A stretch of DNA of 64,000 bases, from positions 14,728,545 to 14,792,544 of the forward strand of contig NC_135775.1 in NCBI RefSeq assembly GCF_028453695.1. The letters are read 5' to 3'. The DNA comes from Augochlora pura (taxonomy: Eukaryota > Arthropoda > Insecta > Hymenoptera > Halictidae). Both the position numbers and the translations under genes were made by a program. This document shows, piece after piece, positions 54,299-64,000 of this stretch. A model generated the notes under the pieces. The model had not been told where the DNA came from. It did not search any database and saw nothing but the letters and a program-made list of their open reading frames with translations. How positions within the stretch are numbered: position 1 is the stretch's first letter; every line of letters begins with the position of its first letter.

Positions 54299-54410
54299 TC
54301 AACCCTTGGCACTTGAAGCCATTTTAACTCGAAACCCGAAACAGTATTCCCATTTGACGTTATGTAACTTTGGCTCTTAATTGCCACAATACTATATTCG
54401 AACTTATTTC
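54299..54410. mobile_element. TTAA-type MITE left-end fragment
   Basis: The left terminus reads TCAACCCTTGGCACTTGAAG followed by CCATTTTAACTCGAA, matching the left end of the family. Similarity fades after about 110 bp. It begins only 17 bp after the Tc1-type element ending at 54282. Confidence 0.5.
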
Positions 54411-55915
54411 TACCCGAAAAATGATAAACGGATTGATAATCGTCCCCGATGTTCAGTTTTGCAACTTTGAGTCTCTATCCTTTTAGCCACCGTCGTCTCC
54501 TGGGAGATGAAATCTAATCGCATCCTTTATGGCCAATATAATTGTATCAAAGAATTATTAGAAATGTAAACTTTTACCGCAACGACATTAATTTTTTTCA
54601 TCGAGTCTCATCAATATTGTTTCTGTCGCCATCAAAACTGTCGCCATCAATCCGAAGCAATAACGTACAAACGATTCCCTCAGGCTCCAAAACATTTTTC
54701 AAACGTCGAAGGCGACATAGCTTTCAACTCCTTCTGTGAATTCTCTTTCATGACCACGATCGACTCAAAACCCCTTTCCCAAAGTGGTAATTTGAGTTTA
54801 CGAAATACAGTGAAATCTCGATTCAAAGTACACTCTTATTTAAAAGTATCAAAACACCTTCTTATTTAATATAAATCTAATTGATTAGTTCTTTCATTTA
54901 TAGGAATCTGTTCGTTGAGTTTTTAAATATGTATAACGGAATACATAATACATGAAACCAAATATGAATAGAAATAATAGACGAACTTTTAAAGCGAATG
55001 CCAAAATTAGTCGGATGAAATTATTAAAAACGCGATGGATGTATCGCCAGAAAGAGACTGTAATTCTCTTTCATAAAATTGGCGTTACTTTTATCATACT
55101 GGTACTTAATGTACTTGTTACAGTTTCATCACTTGTTACAGTTTCCATGTAAGTTGGAGAAATTCTAAGAATTTCCTACCGGTTTCTCAAATTTACTTAA
55201 TTTTCTATCAGCGTATATTGTATTAAAATACCTTTCGAATGTAATCAGCTCCATCTAAGACAGCACATGCGAAAAGATTTACTGTACAAATCCGTAAAGA
55301 TGATATCAAGCACTGTAATTAAATAACCGTTCTATTACCGAGAAAGTCACACGTGGCCATATTTGATGAATAAGGTGCTTAATCGATAACGCTTGTTAAG
55401 TTTTTGACTAAAAATTCGCGTAACACGTTGCAATAGAGCATTATCGTTCGAAATCTAATGAATATTTTCACGGTAGCACCTCGAAATTCCCACATAATAT
55501 TATTTATATTGTCCGTTTCTACTAACGCGAATGAATTCCGTATGAACATCGCCACGACAATAGAAGAACGCAATGGTCTAAACCGATAGTGGTAAGAGAC
55601 AGATGACTAAAGAAGACAGTGGACGAAGTCGCAAATTATTGACTTTGCTTGCATGTCGTATTCATAAGCCCATGCTATGTCACTAGTTGCAGCGCATTTC
55701 ATGAACGTGGAATGTCTAGAAATCTGCACGATAAATTTCGTTGGAAATGTAAAGATTGAAACAAATTATTTGCTTAATAACTGTTTCTATTATATAAGTA
55801 AATAGTGGTACTAACAATTTCTGAAAACATTTTTTTAAACATTGTCCAGTAAACTAGTCCTTTTAATACCTAAACAAAATTCAAGCCGATTGGTGCAGTT
55901 TTTAAAAATTTATTT

Positions 55916-56161
55916 CATTTTGAACGGTATTTCATTTTAATTTTTGTACGACAAATTGTTTCATAATGTTACATGATGCATCTGTATGACTTAGTGAACT
56001 TTATACGTATGGAATTGAGTCCTGTGGCTTATATAACAGTTACACTTTGAACAGTTTTGTTTTAAATTTCAACGAATTTGATAATATAAAAATGATCGCG
56101 GAACTTGATACAACAATTTTTAGTAATGCCACAGAATAGACGACTGTAGTGCAAAGATTAA
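55916..56161. mobile_element. TTAA-type MITE, 5'-truncated third copy
   Basis: The right part of the family is recognisable: GGAATTGAGTCC, then CACTTTGAACAGTTTT, ending GTAGTGCAAAGATTAA with TTAA at 56158-56161. The left terminus is not found, and the subterminal hairpin is decayed. The start coordinate is approximate. Confidence 0.5.
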
Positions 56162-57230
56162 CACTAAACTTAACGCTAAACTTAAGCGGTTAATATGAGC
56201 GATTTCACATTTTTATTTTAAAATTATTCAAATTATAGAAACACTTTCGTAGGACATACAACTGCCACTAAAAAGTATGTGAACATATCTTTAACTTTTA
56301 CTGCTATTTAAAGAAGAAATTATGGAAACTTTAATAAACACGATTAAATTTTATGTCTGCTAATTTGGACAATATTAGTGATTGCATTTAATTAATAATT
56401 AATCAAATAACTTACCAATAATAATGAAAAACAATTATATATTCTTCTCATCAATTTATTCGCCGTATGCTTTTATAATCGCATTTATTGTGCTTGGTAT
56501 ACTGGCTGTTAATTTTTGCATTTCATCGTTGTCAGTTAGGTTCTACTCCGATTGTGAAACCATAAATGTATTTAAAACTAAATGTTTTGATAAATGATAT
56601 TCTTCATTCTTTTTCTTGCGTAAACATTTATATAGTTAAAGGATTTAAATACTTAAATTGTTCATTATAATGTTAACTATAATACATACATGTGCATTCA
56701 TAATGGAATTTAGCAATCATGAATTAACAATAGTAATGCACACTATATTTCGTAGTTCTATAAAACTGATAGGTGACTAAATTTTAAAACTGATAGGTGA
56801 AAAAATTTTGGACGGTAATAAAATTACAGAAATATCTTAAGCGAATCGTGCATATAAGGTGCACATAAAACGGCGGAAAGTTTAAACAAATTTTTTCTCG
56901 TTATTCTTCTAAAGTATCCCACGTGAAACATCTTTGGCGCTTATTAGGTTTAGCGTTGACATTGTTTCGTACATTATTCTAGGATTCGTCCGATTTCTTT
57001 GAATTTGGGCAATATTTTCCGAGAATCGCAGCGATCGTTTTACAATCAGAGTAGACCCTGCGAATTCTATTGTCCTTGCTCGTTCGAGAGAGACTGTTTG
57101 CAACACAAAGAACTTTTGTTACACAAAAGAAAAAGTAAGAATCGCCGGGAATAGAGATTAATTAGTAAACGAGCTAGCTGAAGAAGACAATTGCGCCTTG
57201 GTCGATCGTTACGCGAAATAATTGACTCGT

Positions 57231-57265
57231 TTCCGCTGGATTCCGCTGGATTCCGCTGAATTCCG
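57231..57265. repeat. 10-bp tandem repeat
   Basis: Three copies of TTCCGCTGRA and a partial fourth. Confidence 0.9.
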
Positions 57266-59040
57266 TCGCGCGACAGCGTTTCCTAAGGCGTTTCCGCACA
57301 GCCGCACAATATGTCGTCGGACAGATCTCGCGCGTTAATTCGTTCCGCTCGGTTCGTTCCGCTCGTCGCCGTTCCACGAGCGTTTCTCGATCGAGTGTAC
57401 CCAGCTAACCTTCGATCACGCCGCGATCTAGAAGCCGAGTCGAAATTTCTGGTTTCCGGTGTGGCGTTCTGCGCCCATAACGGTCCGATGCTCCCGTCAT
57501 CGATCATCCGTGGAACCGATCCAGTCCACGGGAGGATGTTTCGGCCGACGCGGCGCGAGAGATTCGTTCGTCGATCCAACAGTGGCCAACCAGCCCCCGA
57601 GCTTTGGCTAAATTATTGCCATAACGGTTGTAAATTTGTAACGGTCTGAACGCGGCTCCGGCCGCATAGTTCCGCCTCGGGAGACGCCACGGACCTGACC
57701 AAATCGCCGGTAGTAGAACAGTCTCTCCTCGCCGCGCCGCCTCTCGCAGGACAATCCGCTCGAATTTCCTCTCGACTCCACGATCCTGCCGCTACGACTT
57801 CGACCTAATTTGTAATCAGGTTTCTTTCGTCTCGATCGGTCCAGGCTCTGAAAAATAGAACTGCCACTTTGCTCGGTGAAACTAGAAAGTTCTACCAAGT
57901 TGCAATCGCAATCAATTTTCGGAGTAGCTTCTTCAAACATTGGAACACGCGTCTTCGAACTTGGAACTTTCATTCCATTACCTGAAAATCCTCAATTTCA
58001 TTTTCCGACGGAATCTTCGAGCTACGGGCTAGAGTGCGGATCGTGCTCCACAGCTCTCGAGAGTTTTCGGAAATATTCCGGGTCCCAGTTTTCTCGCATC
58101 GACGAGATTATCGCTCGATAAACCGCATCGAACGATTCTTGCGGGACGTTCATCGCGCCGGCGTGTTTACGATCGAGGAATCGTCGGGTTAAGGCTCTTA
58201 GCGGGTTAAGAAGATGCAATGAAAGGAAATCCCTTCTTTCCATCGGCGTCTAAAGTAGGAAGACCCCTTAAAAGTGTCGAGAGTCGATCCGGCGTGAACG
58301 CGAGCCGACGAATCGGATCATCGACATCCGTGTAAGAGCGCGTTATCCTTCGAAGGCCGTGGATCGTAGCTGCGATCCTGGGGCGTGGCACAGACCGATC
58401 CGTCGTGTCGCGTCGATCCGAGAAAGGAATCTGTCGTTTTACGTAACGATTCTGCGACCAGCCAGGAAATCGACGCCTTCGCGTCTTTCCAAAAGCGTCT
58501 ACGGTCCTCGCGTTTCACCCTGCCGGAACGTCTTCGTTCTGTACTCCACCATCGATCGCTATAGATCGTTGCGATTTCCTGTTGCTCCACTCCTTCCGTC
58601 CCTTCGGCTGACAAAATTTGAAATCTTCTGGAGAGGGAGTGGGATTTACAAGAGAATTTCGGAGGTCTGGATCCTCGTTAAATCGGTAGCTTCGTTCCTG
58701 GAGGCACGCTCGGAATCCGTTTCCTTCTGGAGGTATCAATTAGAGATTGGACAAATTAGAGCGCGCCACGCCGCGCTTGTTCAAGTCGATATATCGATAG
58801 CGCGGAGTTCTGGTCGATCGTAAAGCGTCTCTTCTTCCGTCGTTCCTTCTTCCCGGCGAGGAAGAGGAGCGAGATGGTCGAGAGGAATAAAAGGAGGCAT
58901 TTAAGGCTGCCTAGACCGAGAAGGAACGACCGACTACCGTACAAAGAGAGCCGAGAGACACGAGTGGAGCGAAAAAGGAGCGAGGAGAACGCGAGACGCG
59001 GAGGAACGATGGAATAAAAAGAAGGGAAGGGGAATTAAGA

Positions 59041-59118
59041 GCGCAAGAGGGAACAGAAGGATCGAGAGAGAGAGAGAGAGAGAGAGATATCTATGCGGTA
59101 GCTGAAGCCAGTCAGTCA
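59041..59118 (+). other. Possible alternative 5' exon just upstream of the finger exon
   Basis: A GA microsatellite (59063-59088) is followed by AGTCAGTCAG and then gtatgcc, which resembles the CAG|GTATG splice donor at 59119. The purine-rich make-up resembles the leader upstream of the first coding exon. A transcript starting here and spliced to 59812 would first meet an in-frame ATG at exon residue 16 (MREAKPYKC), giving a protein with the five complete fingers and no N-terminal region. This is inspired by the rotund/roughened-eye isoform pair of Drosophila and is speculative. Confidence 0.2.
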
Positions 59119-59262
59119 GGTATGCCTGGAGGCTAGGCCATGATAGACAAGGTCATCCTCTCCCCGCCTCTACGCGTACGCTCCGGCTACCGCCAATCCT
59201 CGTTTACATTTTATTTATTTATAAATATACCGCGGTTCTCGGCTAATGCGTCGACATACACG

Positions 59263-59325
59263 CGCACGCACCTCCTCGTCGTCCCCGACGTCCCCGACGT
59301 CCCCGTCGTCGTTGTCGTCGAAGAA
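59263..59325. repeat. GTCCCCGAC and GTCGTC repeats
   Basis: Three GTCCCCGAC-like units are flanked by CGTCGT runs, between the possible alternative 5' exon and the finger exon. Confidence 0.8.
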
Positions 59326-59811
59326 AGAGGAAGCGGAGCATGTTGTGGAAGGAGAATATTGAAACGATGGAACCCTTCACCTGTCGATCCACTCTCGTTG
59401 TTCCGCTGTTCGGGGCGCTAACACGAGCGCGCCGTCTCGATCGAGGCGGCCTGATTTTCGCGTTTGCACGCCACTGCCAGCTCGAATCGGTTTTGAAAAC
59501 CGTGACTCATCGCTCCTTTTCAGAAATTTTCCGAGCAGTCGTTCTAAAACCGGAGCAAACCGGAGTCCTTCCGCTGCGAAACGAGTCCCCGGCACGAAAC
59601 CCTCGATATTTAATACCCGCCGCGCATCCTGACTCGTCGTTAAATGATCTCTCGAGCGTCTCTACCTTCAGCATCCCCTAACGAGAGGGATACTAGCCGC
59701 GCGCGTACCTCGCTCCAGTTTCTGCGAAATACCGTCGTCGGCGACCGTTGAATAAATCGTTGTCGGGTGATCGGGAAATGATTGACTGACCGAGTACCGT
59801 TTCCGTTTCAG

Positions 59812-60960
59812 ATCTTCGGTAGCAAAGCGGACCTGCAGCTCCACACGCAGATCCACATGCGCGAGGCGAAGCCGTACAAGTGCACCCAGTGCTCGAAGGC
59901 GTTCGCAAACTCCTCGTACCTGTCCCAGCACACCAGGATCCACCTGGGCATCAAGCCGTACCGCTGCGAGATTTGCCAGCGGAAGTTCACCCAACTGAGC
60001 CACCTACAGCAGCACATCCGCACGCACACCGGCGACAAACCGTACAAGTGCCGGCATCCAGGCTGCACGAAGGCGTTCAGCCAGCTGAGCAACCTACAGA
60101 GCCACTCCCGTTGCCACCAGACCGACAAGCCGTACAAGTGTAACTCCTGCTACAAGTGCTTCTCCGACGAGCCGAGTCTGCTCGAGCACATACCGAAGCA
60201 CAAGGAATCGAAGCACCTGAAGACGCACATCTGCCAGTACTGCGGCAAGAGCTACACGCAGGAGACCTACCTGGCGAAGCACATGCAGAAGCACGCGGAG
60301 AGGACCGACAAGAGACCGCCGATCATCGGCACCGGTCTGAGGCCGTCGATCCACGCGATGGCGGCGCACCACCAGGACCACTACTGGCCGAAGGTCAGCC
60401 CGGATTCGGTGATCAGCGATCTGCACGAGCGACTGCCCCATCACCACACCGACTACCACCAGAACCAGAACCCGGAGATGTTGCTGCCCGGGCATGGGCA
60501 CCGGGCCGACTCGATCGAGAACGACTCCAGGCAACAGACCCCTCAACCGGGCGCCAACCATCATCCGAACAGCAGCTCGGCGTTCACGCCGATCTCCTCG
60601 ATCTCGATCAACTCGATCTCCTCCATGCAACACCCGCTGAACCCGCTGAACCATCTGCACTACCCGGGCAGCCATCATCCCGCCTCCAGGCCGTACCTCT
60701 ACGAGGCGTTCAACACGACGCAGAAGTCCTCGCCAGCCTCGTCGTCGTCCGGCGTCACGTCCGGCACGACCAGCAATCAGAACGCCACCTCGTTCCCGAA
60801 CCAGCTGATCAGCCTACACCAGATCAGGAACTACGCCCATCAGCCGAATCTCGGCAACCTCGGGAACTTGGGCAACCTGGGCAACCTTAGCAACCTGAGC
60901 AACCTCAGCGCGACGATGGAGAGCCACGCTCTCCTCGGCGGGCTCAAGGAGAAACAGTAA
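59812..60960 (+). CDS. rn: Terminal coding exon of rotund/squeeze-family C2H2 transcription factor
   Basis: The exon follows an acceptor (ccgtttcag) at 59811, opens in phase 0 with IFGSKADLQLH and stops with TAA at 60958-60960, giving 382 residues. Five complete C2H2 fingers lie at exon residues 22-44, 50-72, 78-102, 108-130 and 139-161, joined by linkers such as TGDKPYKC; finger 3 has a C-x4-C spacing (CRHPGC). A half finger with F2, L8, H11 and H15 precedes them but its CxxC is not in this exon. The finger block is recognisably that of the insect Rotund/Squeeze, nematode LIN-29 and vertebrate CIZ/ZNF384 group of nuclear DNA-binding regulators. After the fingers come RTDKRPPIIG, a His-rich stretch with HYWPKVSPDS, Ser/Asn/Thr-rich low complexity, and an NLG/NLS repeat at residues 346-366. 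In Drosophila, rotund patterns tarsal, wing and eye tissue and squeeze acts in neuron identity. I lean to rotund from the YWPKVSPDS tail. The codons are strongly G/C at third positions, which creates long shadow ORFs in the other frames. Confidence 0.95.
   Translation: MFGSKADLQLHTQIHMREAKPYKCTQCSKAFANSSYLSQHTRIHLGIKPYRCEICQRKFTQLSHLQQHIRTHTGDKPYKCRHPGCTKAFSQLSNLQSHSRCHQTDKPYKCNSCYKCFSDEPSLLEHIPKHKESKHLKTHICQYCGKSYTQETYLAKHMQKHAERTDKRPPIIGTGLRPSIHAMAAHHQDHYWPKVSPDSVISDLHERLPHHHTDYHQNQNPEMLLPGHGHRADSIENDSRQQTPQPGANHHPNSSSAFTPISSISINSISSMQHPLNPLNHLHYPGSHHPASRPYLYEAFNTTQKSSPASSSSGVTSGTTSNQNATSFPNQLISLHQIRNYAHQPNLGNLGNLGNLGNLSNLSNLSATMESHALLGGLKEKQ
60847..60909 (+). repeat. In-frame 9-bp coding repeat (NLG/NLS)
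   Basis: Seven tripeptide-coding 9-bp units encode NLG four times and NLS three times within the zinc-finger exon. Synonymous differences between units show it is not a very recent expansion. Confidence 0.9.
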
Positions 60961-61756
60961 CTCCGGCTGGTCTTGGAGATTAGGAGCAACTGCTGTCTCT
61001 ACCCGGTTTCTTCTTCTTCGTTCTGCCTGTCCTCCCGGCCCCTTCCACCGCCGGCTCCGTCATCCTCGACGTCTCGAACTCTATTCTGCCACGATCCTTT
61101 CTCTGGCTCGTCCTTCGGTCTCCGTCGCGAATCTTCTACGATCCTCTGGATCGCAACTGCGCGCGTGTCGCGGGGGTGGCTGTTCGCTTCGAGATTTCTC
61201 GCCGCCTATAGTTTTTCTTTGTTTTTCCGTTTTAGTCGCATCGGATGCACTTAGGGTACCGTAAGTGTAAGTCAACCGATTTGCGAGATGATCCCTTTTT
61301 CTTTTACGTTTTTAATCTGCTTTCTTTGGTCGCGTGAAAGCGAATCATCATCGGTGGTCGAAGACTCTCCGATCGACGTTTATCCGGCTCGATGGGGTAC
61401 CCAGAGAAAGAAAGAGAGGGTTAGGGAGAGAGAGAGGAGGGGAGGGGAGGGGAGAGGAGGGGGAGAGCGGATCGATCCGAGTCGAATGCAGATCGGCCGG
61501 ACGACTTTTAATCGTTTTAATGCTACCGGGCATCCATGCATGAACGGCGAATATTAGAAAGGCTCGATCGCCACCTCGAATCGGCGGGATCGATCGAGCA
61601 GCCGAGAGCTCGGCCGTTGATTAACTTTCACGCTCCAAGTTAGTTAGAAAGTAGTACCCGGGAATGATTACCGGGTAACCACGTTTCCCGGTAATCTTCG
61701 AAACGAAGTCCCGCGGCGAATAGTCACCCCGGAGACGAGGATGATCCCGGCACCGG

Positions 61757-61758
<2 letters not shown>

Positions 61759-61790
<32 letters not shown>
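61759..61790. repeat. GA microsatellite
   Basis: A 32-base GA run in the probable 3'UTR. Confidence 0.95.
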
Positions 61791-61795
<5 letters not shown>

Positions 61796-62314
61796 CTCTC
61801 CCCTAAACTATCTTTCGAGGGCACGGCTCTCGTCCTTTCTCTTCTCTCCAATCCTCGACGATGTTCCTCTCGGTCGCACTCTCCTTTCACACACCCACCC
61901 CCAGCGACGATCTCCTTAGGTTAATTGTCGAGTCTTCTCCGACGCAGAGCCCACCTTCTCTGTTCGACGCTTAGCCGGTCCTTGCGATGATCGTACACAA
62001 TCGTTTTCCTGTTTGTATTTTTTTAATCGTACTGTAAAGCCCAAGGAGAAAAAGGATCGAGCGGGACTCGGACCCGCGGCCTCGGGGCTCGTCGACCGTC
62101 TGCTACCCTCGCCATGGAGTCCTCTTTTACGGACTACTGTCCTCGCCGATGATCGGCGCCACCCTCCGTGTCCTAGACCATTGGGTCCTAGGAGAAACGA
62201 GGCTCCACTGACTTGACTGCTTGATATTGAGAATCGTCGACTGGCTAGGACCGTTTTAGCTATCGGTTAGCTACTGGTTCATGCTTCTCGGAGGAATCCC
62301 CAGTCCCACCTGTC

Positions 62315-62322
62315 TGTACATA
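62315..62322 (+). promoter_or_regulatory. Pumilio-type motif TGTACATA
   Basis: The octamer matches the PUF-protein consensus UGUANAUA and is followed by TTGTTTGTATGTAA. It lies 1.35 kb after the stop codon on the coding strand, so it would function only if the 3'UTR reaches this far. Chance occurrence of an 8-mer is quite possible. Confidence 0.25.
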
Positions 62323-62640
62323 TTGTTTGTATGTAACGCTCTGAGCACAAAAATTTACCTCTTTCTCCTCGCCACTTTACTCCTTCGCAGCTAGAATTGC
62401 CAACGATTTTATCATTTTCTTTCGATCAATGTTTTAATGATGCGTGGTAGGATAAAATTTCTGTCGTTTCAGTTATACTCTATACGCGAACGCTTCGAGA
62501 GCTTTCAGTTGCCTAGATCTTTAAACAGTTACAACTACGCACAGTAATTAATTTTTAGTTTGAAGATCCATAGGCCCCGATATATTCTAAAGCTTTTCTT
62601 TGGAAGAAAGTTTGTCTAACTTTTGTCATACCAACTTTTA

Positions 62641-62979
62641 TAAGTTTAAGACCCTGCTTTTGTTCTGTTGTTTAGAAATTGGTTTGCAACTCAAATGTGG
62701 CACGTTTGAAAATATTTCTGCTGTAAGTGCATAATCCTTCATCATTTCCTTTCGTTTTACGCTTTTGCCATTTTTTCTGGCACTTCTTTCTCTCTCTCTC
62801 TCTCTCTCGTTCTTTTTCTCTTGCCTCTTTTCCTCTCTATTTCTTCCCATTTTCTATATATTGAATATATATATATATATGTATTCTATACGATTTGTGC
62901 ACGCGCGTAAGTCCTTTTTAAGAGGTGCGTGCGACACTTATTCTCCTGTTACTCTTTCTCTGGTTTCCTCTCTTTCTCT

Positions 62980-63035
<56 letters not shown>

Positions 63036-64000
63036 CCGTCTCTCTTGGACTCATACACATACGCACACGTACACGGTCTCATACTCTTCGTTAATTATCC
63101 CGTTGCGAGCGAAACGTCCACTCGACCCAGAAAGGTGTGCCTACTACCCCCTTCCGCCTTCGAGGGGGCGAGAGTCACCCCTTGGAAAATAGGTGTACTT
63201 CACGGCACGATTCCTCCTGGCTTTTGCTATTCCCTCTTACGAGCGGTGCTCCTGGGAAGCAGGAACGTGAAAAGAACGGAATTAACGCCGGCCCCATCGA
63301 CTCCTCTCGTTCCGATTTCTTTTTTTCTTCTCTCCCCCTTCCCCCGTTTTCGCTCACGGGCTACGCGAAGGCTGTCCCTCGCACGAACACAATCAGGGAG
63401 CCCAGGTATCCCGGTCTCCGGGTCGTCTCGTTTACATTTCCCGAGCGTGTGTAGCACTGTTTAAAACAATACGAAAATTATCAAGCTCCGGAGAGCCTCT
63501 TTATTCAATCGGAGATCGACGCAACGATCGATCCCATCGAACCCAAATGGACCGCTGAGAAAATTAACCGTGAAGTTGAAAAATTAGAGCCTGCAGCAAA
63601 ATTTGGATTAGCATGGATCAGCCAGTCGATGAATCTCGTGGTCGCAAATTCGAGTTCTCCCGCTAGATCACCTCTTTCCCTTAGGATCCTGTAACTTGGG
63701 GGGTTTACGGGAATACGACGATACCCATGACAGGGGTAGACCCACGACGGATAAGAGAGAGAACTGCTAGAGACTGGAGAAATTGCTATAAAGAGGCCGC
63801 GAAGGAACTGCTGTTGTGTCGAGATGGGAGGCGAAGTTGTTGAGCGAAACGGAAAACGTCGACGCGAGCTGTGATTCTAGAGCAAGATGGCCGAATCGGA
63901 ACCACCCCCTGACCTTTCGGTAACGCAATGGGGGGTTAGGCATATTCTGGGGTGCGCTATGGTATAATGGTTGAAACATGGCCGGCTGGTGGACGAGTCT
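62641..64000. other. 3' flank, no supported gene
   Basis: CT tracts at 62788-62810 and 62970-63032, an AT dinucleotide run at 62866-62880, and GC-rich sequence follow. A minus-strand ORF at 63767-63979 has no recognisable domain. Confidence 0.5.
62970..63032. repeat. CT microsatellite, longest in the window
   Basis: A 63-base tract, TTTCTC-type at first and then pure CT to 63032. Confidence 0.95.

Larger units (their letters stand above)
49941..59040. other. Intron part 3, transposon-rich then GC-rich
   Basis: Bases 51060-52480 and 53800-57100 are AT-rich, and the latter holds the Tc1-type element and two MITE fragments. From 57100 the DNA is GC-rich up to the finger exon, with a 10-bp tandem repeat at 57231-57265. 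ORFs at 57311-57649, 57876-58121 and 58359-58823 show no domain and no convincing splice junctions. Confidence 0.55.
20947..59811 (+). other. rn: Apparent 38.9-kb intron between the two coding exons
   Basis: The donor at 20947 (gtaaacg) and acceptor at 59811 (tttccgtttcag) are both phase 0, so direct splicing keeps the frame. I looked in particular for an exon ending C-x-x in phase 0, which would complete the half finger at 59812, at the stronger + strand donor matches. None had Cys codons in the right place. A weak-donor or very short exon could have been missed. The interval alternates GC-rich and AT-rich blocks and holds all kinds of small repeats. Its size is typical of developmental regulators with intronic enhancers or alternative promoters. 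Confidence 0.55.
60961..62640 (+). other. Probable 3'UTR of the zinc-finger gene
   Basis: Sequence after the TAA at 60960 is CT-rich at first, carries a GA microsatellite at 61759-61790, and becomes AT-richer after about 62300. No ORF here looks protein-coding. I find no AATAAA downstream within the window, so the end of the transcript is not fixed; an AATATA variant occurs near 62864. A Pumilio-type motif at 62315 lies in the region. The boundary at 62640 is arbitrary. Confidence 0.4.

Noticed and set aside
60156..60890. 244-codon + strand ORF and a 194-codon minus-strand ORF (60094-60678) over the finger exon
   Set aside because: They are shadows caused by strong G/C third-position use in the real zinc-finger frame.
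62046..62135. tRNA-like minus-strand sequence: a GGTCCGAGTCC box and a TGGCGAGGG box
   Set aside because: The B box departs from GGTTCGA and no anticodon stem or matching acceptor stem can be drawn.
63767..63979. 70-codon minus-strand ORF at the window end
   Set aside because: No family resemblance I can name and no evidence of coding constraint.

Overview
This is nuclear DNA from an insect. The one convincing gene is a five-finger C2H2 protein of the rotund/squeeze (LIN-29-like) family with an insect-type finger block. The sparse small DNA transposons, abundant GA/CT microsatellites, undepleted CpG and sharp alternation of AT-rich and GC-rich blocks would suit a hymenopteran such as a bee, wasp or ant. 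That placement is an inference from overall character, not from a diagnostic marker.

Layout. Bases 1-18.7 kb hold no gene I can support: AT-rich blocks with remnants of TTAA-flanked piggyBac-type MITEs alternate with GC-rich, CpG-rich blocks full of chance ORFs. From about 18.77 to 20.74 kb the sequence becomes GC-rich and then strikingly purine-rich (GA tracts) on the + strand. I read this as the promoter and 5' leader region. A coding exon at 20743-20946 (68 codons, starting MEVRAMEYRP) ends at a good splice donor in phase 0. A 38.9-kb stretch follows (20947-59811) with no exon I can defend. It is either one giant intron or an intron with small exons or alternative starts I cannot see. The terminal coding exon at 59812-60960 carries the whole zinc-finger block and a His/Asn/Ser-rich C-terminal half. 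The 3' flank to about 62.6 kb is probably 3'UTR and includes a Pumilio-type TGTACATA. The last 1.4 kb shows no recognisable gene.

The two coding exons are in compatible phase and joined directly would encode about 450 residues. In Drosophila, rotund produces isoforms that share the finger exons but have different N-termini made from distant promoters. The very long intron here, and a possible non-coding 5' exon ending at 59118, fit that style of gene, but this is inference.

Mobile DNA consists of small non-autonomous DNA elements, all in AT-rich blocks: a TTAA/TTGCACTCG-type family in about five copies, two other TTAA-bounded elements, a Tc1/mariner-type element with TA ends, and a 1.03-kb element bounded by perfect 20-bp inverted repeats that I cannot assign to a superfamily. 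I saw no tRNA, rRNA, CRISPR or viral genes.
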